Of a stretch of DNA of 7,967 nt, positions 4,906 through 7,967 are shown in pieces. Positions within the stretch are counted from its first letter, which is position 1; the number at the start of each line of letters is the position of its first letter. Below the pieces are notes generated by a model. It worked only from the letters and a program-made list of their open reading frames with translations, had not been told where the DNA came from and made no database searches. A program made the position numbers and the translations under genes. Origin of the DNA: Syntrophaceae bacterium (GTDB taxonomy: Bacteria > Desulfobacterota > Syntrophia > Syntrophales > UBA2210); NCBI GenBank assembly GCA_030619435.1, contig JAUXBI010000073.1, positions 1-7,967 of the forward strand. The letters are read 5' to 3'.

Positions 4906-7083
4906 TTACCTGTTCAGAAATCGGTAATATTCGTACATCTTGGACAGAGCCTTTACCGCCCTTTCCGGGTTCGGGTAGAATACACTTTTGAAGGCACAGT
5001 TTTCAACATTATATACGGTATGATGCTTTTCATCCTCGAGCAGGCTTACACCCAGTATGGGCTTTCCATATTTTTCCATCATGTGCGCCACACGAACGAT
5101 ATATTCCTTTTCGAGGCTATCGATGAGCTTCGCCCCGTCATTCAGGAACTCATCGGAATAGCCGGGGTCTGCTTGACGAACTGATTCGAACAGGTGCTTC
5201 GTGAATATCCTTAATCCCAGTATGCCAAGATTTATAACAGCATCGCAGCCATCCCACTTCAGAAATTCCTCCATCAATGTTAACGGTATGGTATTATCGC
5301 TTTCCCCCACAATATCTGCCGGATTGGACCTGCTCCAGTAGGGCGGAAGGATTTTGTTCATACGCTCCAGTATGTCATCCGGCAGATCAGGCACATCGAG
5401 CCCTTCCCGTGCGCACATATCAGCGGTTATGACTCCCCACCCGCCACCAAGGGTAACAATGGCTATGCGGTTTCCCTTCGGCAGAGGCAGGGAAGAAAAC
5501 GCGGCGGCAAGATCGAGAAGCTCCATTGATCGTTCCACCTTTACTATGCCAGCCTGTTTGCACATGGCATCAAATACACGAGAGTCGGAGGATAATGCCC
5601 CTGTATGACTCGACGCGGCGCGATTTCCAGCCCCGCTTTGTCCCCCCTTCAGCAGTACAATAGGTTTCTTTTTTCCTGTCTTTCTGGCACCTTCAAAGAA
5701 TCGGCGACCGTCTTTAACGCTTTCGATGTAGAGGACAATAATCTTTGTGAGGGAATCGATCTCAAAGCCGTCAATGAAGTCTTCAACCGTAATCATAGCT
5801 TCATTCCCGGATCCGCAGAACCCCCTGATTCCGATGGCCTGTTCTTCCGCAAAGGCGAGGAGCTGGACACCCAGATTTCCAGACTGGGAAACGATGGCCG
5901 TTGAACCTGCCGTGGGGTTCACGGAAGTGCCGATGCAGAAAAAATCTCTATGCGGGTTGCAGATACCCATGGTATTGGGACCAAGGATAACTATACCCGC
6001 TTTTCTTGCCTCCATGACGAGCTCCTGTTCCAGGGCCTTTCCTTCCTTTCCTGTCTCGCTGAATCCAGAGGTGATGAGAAGCATATTCCTGATGCCTTTC
6101 TCCTTGAACTGAGGAATCAGATCCAGCACCATTTTCGCCGGTATTGTAACGACTCCCAGATCAACATTACCCGGAATTTCGGTAACGGATTTATAGACAT
6201 GACGATCGGCTATAGTTCCTCCCTTAGGATTCACCAGGTATATTTCACCCTTGTAGCCGCCGCTTATCGTATTCACTACAAGCATATGCCCCCATTTTCC
6301 TATGGCCCCTGACGCGCCGATAAAGGCAATGGACTTCGGATAGAATAATGCGCGTATAGCGGTGGGGGCTACGGCCGGGCGAGATTTTTCTTCGGCCTGT
6401 TTTTCCCTCGGTACGACCAGTGCGTCGACGGCTACGACATCACCACCGGATGTAATTACGAGGGGGTTGATATCTATTTCCGAGATTTCGGGAATCTCCA
6501 TGCCTATCCGCGACAGTCCCATCAGTGTCTTTATAAGCTCGTCCCGGTTAGCCGCCTTCTCGCCCCTGAATTCTCCCAGGAGCGATTTCGCTCTGATTTC
6601 ATCGAACATTTCCGCCGCGTCGGTTTCGGTCAGCGGGGCAATGCGAAAGGCTACATCGGAGAGCGCCTCGGTAAAAATACCACCGATACCGAACATAATC
6701 ACGGGTCCGAATTGCTCATCCCGGGACAAACCGGCGACAAACTCCCTTTTTCCCTGAACCTGAGGTTGTACCAACAACCCTTCAAGCTCATCTCCGGCTC
6801 CCTGAGCGATCAGGAAAGCTGCGTTCTTGACAGCTTCCGCATCCGCGAGATTAAGATGCACAAGCCCTCTCTCGGTTTTATGCAGCAGCGTGGCGCCGAG
6901 CCCCTTAAGTACTACAGGGAATCCTGTCTTTCGCGCGGCCTCCACGGCTTCATCTTCACTGAAGGCGACCGTTTCACTTATGACGGGCACTCCGTATGCC
7001 CCAAGTAGCTGTTTCGATTCACTTTCCGTCAGGGCATTATCCCCGGATGTTCTGACTTTATCGAGCAATTCCTCTATATTCAC
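4906..7083 (-). CDS. NDP-forming acyl-CoA synthetase, beta-alpha (ATP-grasp first) fusion
   Basis: A 725-residue cytoplasmic enzyme of the same family as the rightward synthetase, but with the halves in reverse order. The ATP-grasp domain is at about residues 5-222, with L-L-H-K-T (66-70; swinging-loop H68), F-G-I-G-G-I-F (131-137) and S-E-I-D-I-N-P-L (201-208). A charged linker (about 224-240) leads to the CoA-binding Rossmann domain (about 243-375, S-I-A-F-I-G-A-S at 251-258) and then the succinyl-CoA-ligase-like domains. The phosphorylated His is H493 in S-S-H-T-G-A, with helper E454 in Y-I-E-S. All key residues are present, so activity is expected. The usual T-N-A-G-G-P-G signature is T-L-G-G-G-W-G (544-550), and about 625-670 holds extra residues relative to the other copy, which points to a different acyl substrate. 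The start is GTG at 7083-7081, fixed by AAAGGAG six bases upstream. The GC content looks higher than in the rightward paralog, so the two are not a recent duplication. Confidence 0.93.
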   Translation of the reverse strand: MNIEELLDKVRTSGDNALTESESKQLLGAYGVPVISETVAFSEDEAVEAARKTGFPVVLKGLGATLLHKTERGLVHLNLADAEAVKNAAFLIAQGAGDELEGLLVQPQVQGKREFVAGLSRDEQFGPVIMFGIGGIFTEALSDVAFRIAPLTETDAAEMFDEIRAKSLLGEFRGEKAANRDELIKTLMGLSRIGMEIPEISEIDINPLVITSGGDVVAVDALVVPREKQAEEKSRPAVAPTAIRALFYPKSIAFIGASGAIGKWGHMLVVNTISGGYKGEIYLVNPKGGTIADRHVYKSVTEIPGNVDLGVVTIPAKMVLDLIPQFKEKGIRNMLLITSGFSETGKEGKALEQELVMEARKAGIVILGPNTMGICNPHRDFFCIGTSVNPTAGSTAIVSQSGNLGVQLLAFAEEQAIGIRGFCGSGNEAMITVEDFIDGFEIDSLTKIIVLYIESVKDGRRFFEGARKTGKKKPIVLLKGGQSGAGNRAASSHTGALSSDSRVFDAMCKQAGIVKVERSMELLDLAAAFSSLPLPKGNRIAIVTLGGGWGVITADMCAREGLDVPDLPDDILERMNKILPPYWSRSNPADIVGESDNTIPLTLMEEFLKWDGCDAVINLGILGLRIFTKHLFESVRQADPGYSDEFLNDGAKLIDSLEKEYIVRVAHMMEKYGKPILGVSLLEDEKHHTVYNVENCAFKSVFYPNPERAVKALSKMYEYYRFLNR

Positions 7084-7089
7084 ACCGGA

Positions 7090-7096
7090 CTCCTTT
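7090..7096 (-). promoter_or_regulatory. Ribosome binding site deciding a GTG start
   Basis: The minus strand reads AAAGGAG, then six bases, then GTG. It supports initiation of the ATP-grasp-first synthetase at 7083 on a GTG codon instead of an internal ATG. Confidence 0.8.
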
Positions 7097-7114
7097 TATG
7101 GATAAACTTTTTAT

Positions 7115-7133
7115 GCGTATCGCGTAAATACGC
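7115..7133. promoter_or_regulatory. Inverted repeat, possible operator
   Basis: GCGTAT (7115-7120) and ATACGC (7128-7133) are perfect 6-bp arms spaced by 7 bases, a geometry usual for a dimeric repressor. It lies about 30-50 bases upstream of the GTG start of the second synthetase, between the ribosome site and any promoter. A weak -10-like TATAGA on the minus strand (7146-7141) lies just upstream of it, but I see no convincing -35. The repeat could also be a small leader hairpin. Confidence 0.35.
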
Positions 7134-7184
7134 CCTGTTGTCTATATCATTAAGCTGTGAAAGTGAAGAAAATTTATGATTCTG

Positions 7185-7310
7185 TTTATTAATGGTCTTT
7201 TCGCCCAATCTCTGCGTTATGCTCAAAAAATAATCCTCGGAATATCGACTATATACCTGCGGTTATTTTTTTCGCGCGCCTTGATCTTGTGCGAAAATCC
7301 TCATAAATCA
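7185..7310. repeat. Structured non-coding stretch, probable dispersed repeat remnant
   Basis: This gene-free stretch holds two inverted repeats. GGAATAT-CGACT-ATATACC (7239-7257) pairs except for one mismatch. TTTTCGCGCG (7269-7278) pairs with TGTGCGAAAA (7288-7297) over 10 bp, with two G-U pairs that form only in plus-strand RNA. GAGGATT followed by a T-rich run occurs twice on the minus strand. From memory this resembles non-coding repeats scattered in Desulfobacterota genomes; I could not check that. The 63-codon open frame across it (7176-7367) has no ribosome site or family motif and is not called. Confidence 0.4.
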
Positions 7311-7374
7311 ACAGAATCATTTATTATGCGGCGCAATTCGGAGAAAACAACTTTAGCGTTGTCGTAAGAAGTTG

Positions 7375-7414
7375 AAAAAGACGTCATTGCGGTGAGCCGA
7401 AGCCCCTCAATGAC
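7375..7414 (-). terminator. Rho-independent terminator-like hairpin, leftward
   Basis: The minus strand reads GTCATTG (7414-7408), an inner stem with a C(UUCG)G loop (GGGC-TTCG-GCTC), then CAATGAC (7389-7383), then GTC and five T. It lies about 185 bases past the stop of the leftward partial gene at 7599, and would separate that transcript from the second synthetase gene. The arms also resemble a GTCATTGCG-type repeat that I recall as common in bacterial intergenic DNA, so it may be both. Confidence 0.45.
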
Positions 7415-7435
7415 CCGGTTCAAGATTTTCAAGTG

Positions 7436-7482
7436 ACTTAAATTGGCGGATAAAGGCGATTTCAGTCGCCCGGCAGTTGAAC
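7436..7482 (+). repeat. Dispersed structured element, copy B
   Basis: It shares ACTTAAATTGG (7436-7446), a hairpin GGCGAT-TTCA-GTCGCC (7455-7470), the CGG after it and a final GAAC with copy A at 4843-4885. The stem bases differ between copies, but pairing is kept in plus-strand RNA (A-U in one is G-C in the other, and C-G becomes U-G). This supports a structured element instead of chance similarity. Confidence 0.6.
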
Positions 7483-7490
7483 AAGCATAG

Positions 7491-7524
7491 AAGAGGGGAC
7501 AAGGTTTAGACCCTGCCCCCTCTT
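7491..7524. repeat. Long imperfect hairpin with REP-like core
   Basis: AAGAGGGG (7491-7498) pairs with CCCCTCTT (7517-7524). An inner stem, CAAGGT (7500-7505) with ACCCTG (7510-7515), has one mismatch around a TTAG loop. Its core GGTTTAGACCC matches GGTTAGACCC beside copy A (4821-4830), but here it follows the ACTTAAATTGG block instead of preceding it. The form resembles REP sequences mobilised by IS200-like REP-associated transposases; no such gene is in the window. The remaining bases to 7598 show nothing coding. Confidence 0.5.
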
Positions 7525-7598
7525 ATGTGCGATCAATTGTTTCTGTCGCTTCTATTTTAAGAACCGCACAGTTTCAGTGATAGTCAGATGCTCCAGGC

Positions 7599-7967
7599 TC
7601 AGAAGAACAGATACAGATGCCGGGGCCAGATTCTCAGCCCGATTTCGCCACCTTCGGAGCCCTTGCAATCGACGTGTAAACCTGCCCAGATATGGAATGT
7701 CTGGGAGGTACCCGCGTCGAAGTAGTGATGTGGCGATTTCTCGGGGTAGTTGATATTATCGCCCTTCGTGGGCTTCCACTGGTAGGATTCTACATTGCCG
7801 TATATCCACCCGACATCTATTTTGTTTTCGTCGTCCTTCATATCCACACTGTGATCCACCCAGTAGTGGCCGGACATGTACACTCTGGCGCTCACTTTCC
7901 TTTGCTCGTTCATCCCGTTGACCACGGGAAGCTCGATGATACTGTTGATATAGAAGTATGCCTCCGA
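7599..7967 (-). CDS. C-terminal 122 residues of an unrecognised beta-rich protein (partial)
   Basis: The frame is open from the window edge to TGA 7601-7599. The edge residues (S-E-A-Y-F-Y-I-N-S-I-I-E-L-P) read on smoothly into the rest, so the GTG at 7925 is an internal Val and the gene begins outside the window. The visible part alternates hydrophobic and polar residues and is rich in Trp, Tyr and His: S-G-H-Y-W-V-D-H, V-G-W-I-Y-G-N-V, Y-Q-W-K-P, H-I-W-A-G-L-H-V-D-C, and the end I-W-P-R-H-L-Y-L-F-F. This suggests a beta-sandwich. A single Cys, no metal-binding pattern and no membrane segment are visible. I do not recognise the family. It is transcribed leftward and is separated from the second synthetase by 515 bp of repeats. 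Confidence 0.75.
   Translation of the reverse strand, partial: SEAYFYINSIIELPVVNGMNEQRKVSARVYMSGHYWVDHSVDMKDDENKIDVGWIYGNVESYQWKPTKGDNINYPEKSPHHYFDAGTSQTFHIWAGLHVDCKGSEGGEIGLRIWPRHLYLFF

Noticed and set aside
7176..7367. 63-codon plus-strand ORF upstream of the second synthetase
   Set aside because: It has no ribosome site or motif and overlaps hairpin and repeat sequence, so repeat DNA explains it better.
7599..7925. Separate 108-residue gene starting at GTG 7925
   Set aside because: The frame stays open to the window edge with protein-like residues, and there is no ribosome site before the GTG; it is an internal codon of a longer gene.
1..7967. CRISPR array, tRNA, riboswitch or intact transposase
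   Set aside because: I found no regularly spaced repeats, tRNA-like arms, recognised aptamer core or transposase motifs on either strand.

Overview
The window looks like accessory or catabolic chromosome from an anaerobic bacterium, most likely of the Desulfobacterota (former Deltaproteobacteria) type. That is an inference. It rests on an aldehyde:ferredoxin oxidoreductase (AOR)-family protein, two NDP-forming acyl-CoA synthetases, a stand-alone RsbRD-N-like helical protein, and gaps filled with gene debris and dispersed structured repeats. No rRNA, tRNA, CRISPR array or intact transposase gene is visible.

Layout. Bases 1-3807 read rightward: the last codons of an unknown gene, a short and divergent AOR-like protein (56-1351), a possible 58-residue ORF (1401-1577), and a 734-residue acyl-CoA synthetase with CoA-binding domains first and ATP-grasp last (1603-3807). 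The end of that gene runs into the remains of a GxxExxY-type gene (3794-3925), followed by hairpin-rich debris. Leftward genes follow: a 170-residue RsbRD-N-like protein (4101-4613), a 42-codon gene remnant (4662-4790), and a second acyl-CoA synthetase of 725 residues with the opposite domain order, ATP-grasp first (4906-7083, GTG start). About 500 bp of repeats and hairpins come next. The window ends in the C-terminal 122 residues of an unrecognised leftward protein (7599-7967).

How the genes may work together. AOR-family enzymes interconvert aldehydes and carboxylic acids with ferredoxin. NDP-forming acyl-CoA synthetases interconvert acid + CoA + ATP with acyl-CoA + ADP + Pi. An AOR-like gene upstream of such a synthetase fits an aldehyde/acid/acyl-CoA module with ATP formed or spent at the thioester step. 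The AOR-like protein keeps its four cluster cysteines, but both Asp residues of the DxxGL(C/D) pterin motifs are replaced and its C-terminal part is strongly shortened, so activity is uncertain. The substrates of the two synthetases cannot be read from the sequence.

The gaps carry more than expected: a frameshifted GxxExxY remnant that supplies the C-terminal tail of the first synthetase, a second decayed gene end, and two copies of a dispersed element whose hairpin shows paired base changes. I see no clear sign of a wholly new multi-gene system. The reduced AOR-like protein, the pair of synthetases with reversed domain order and the repeat family are the best leads.
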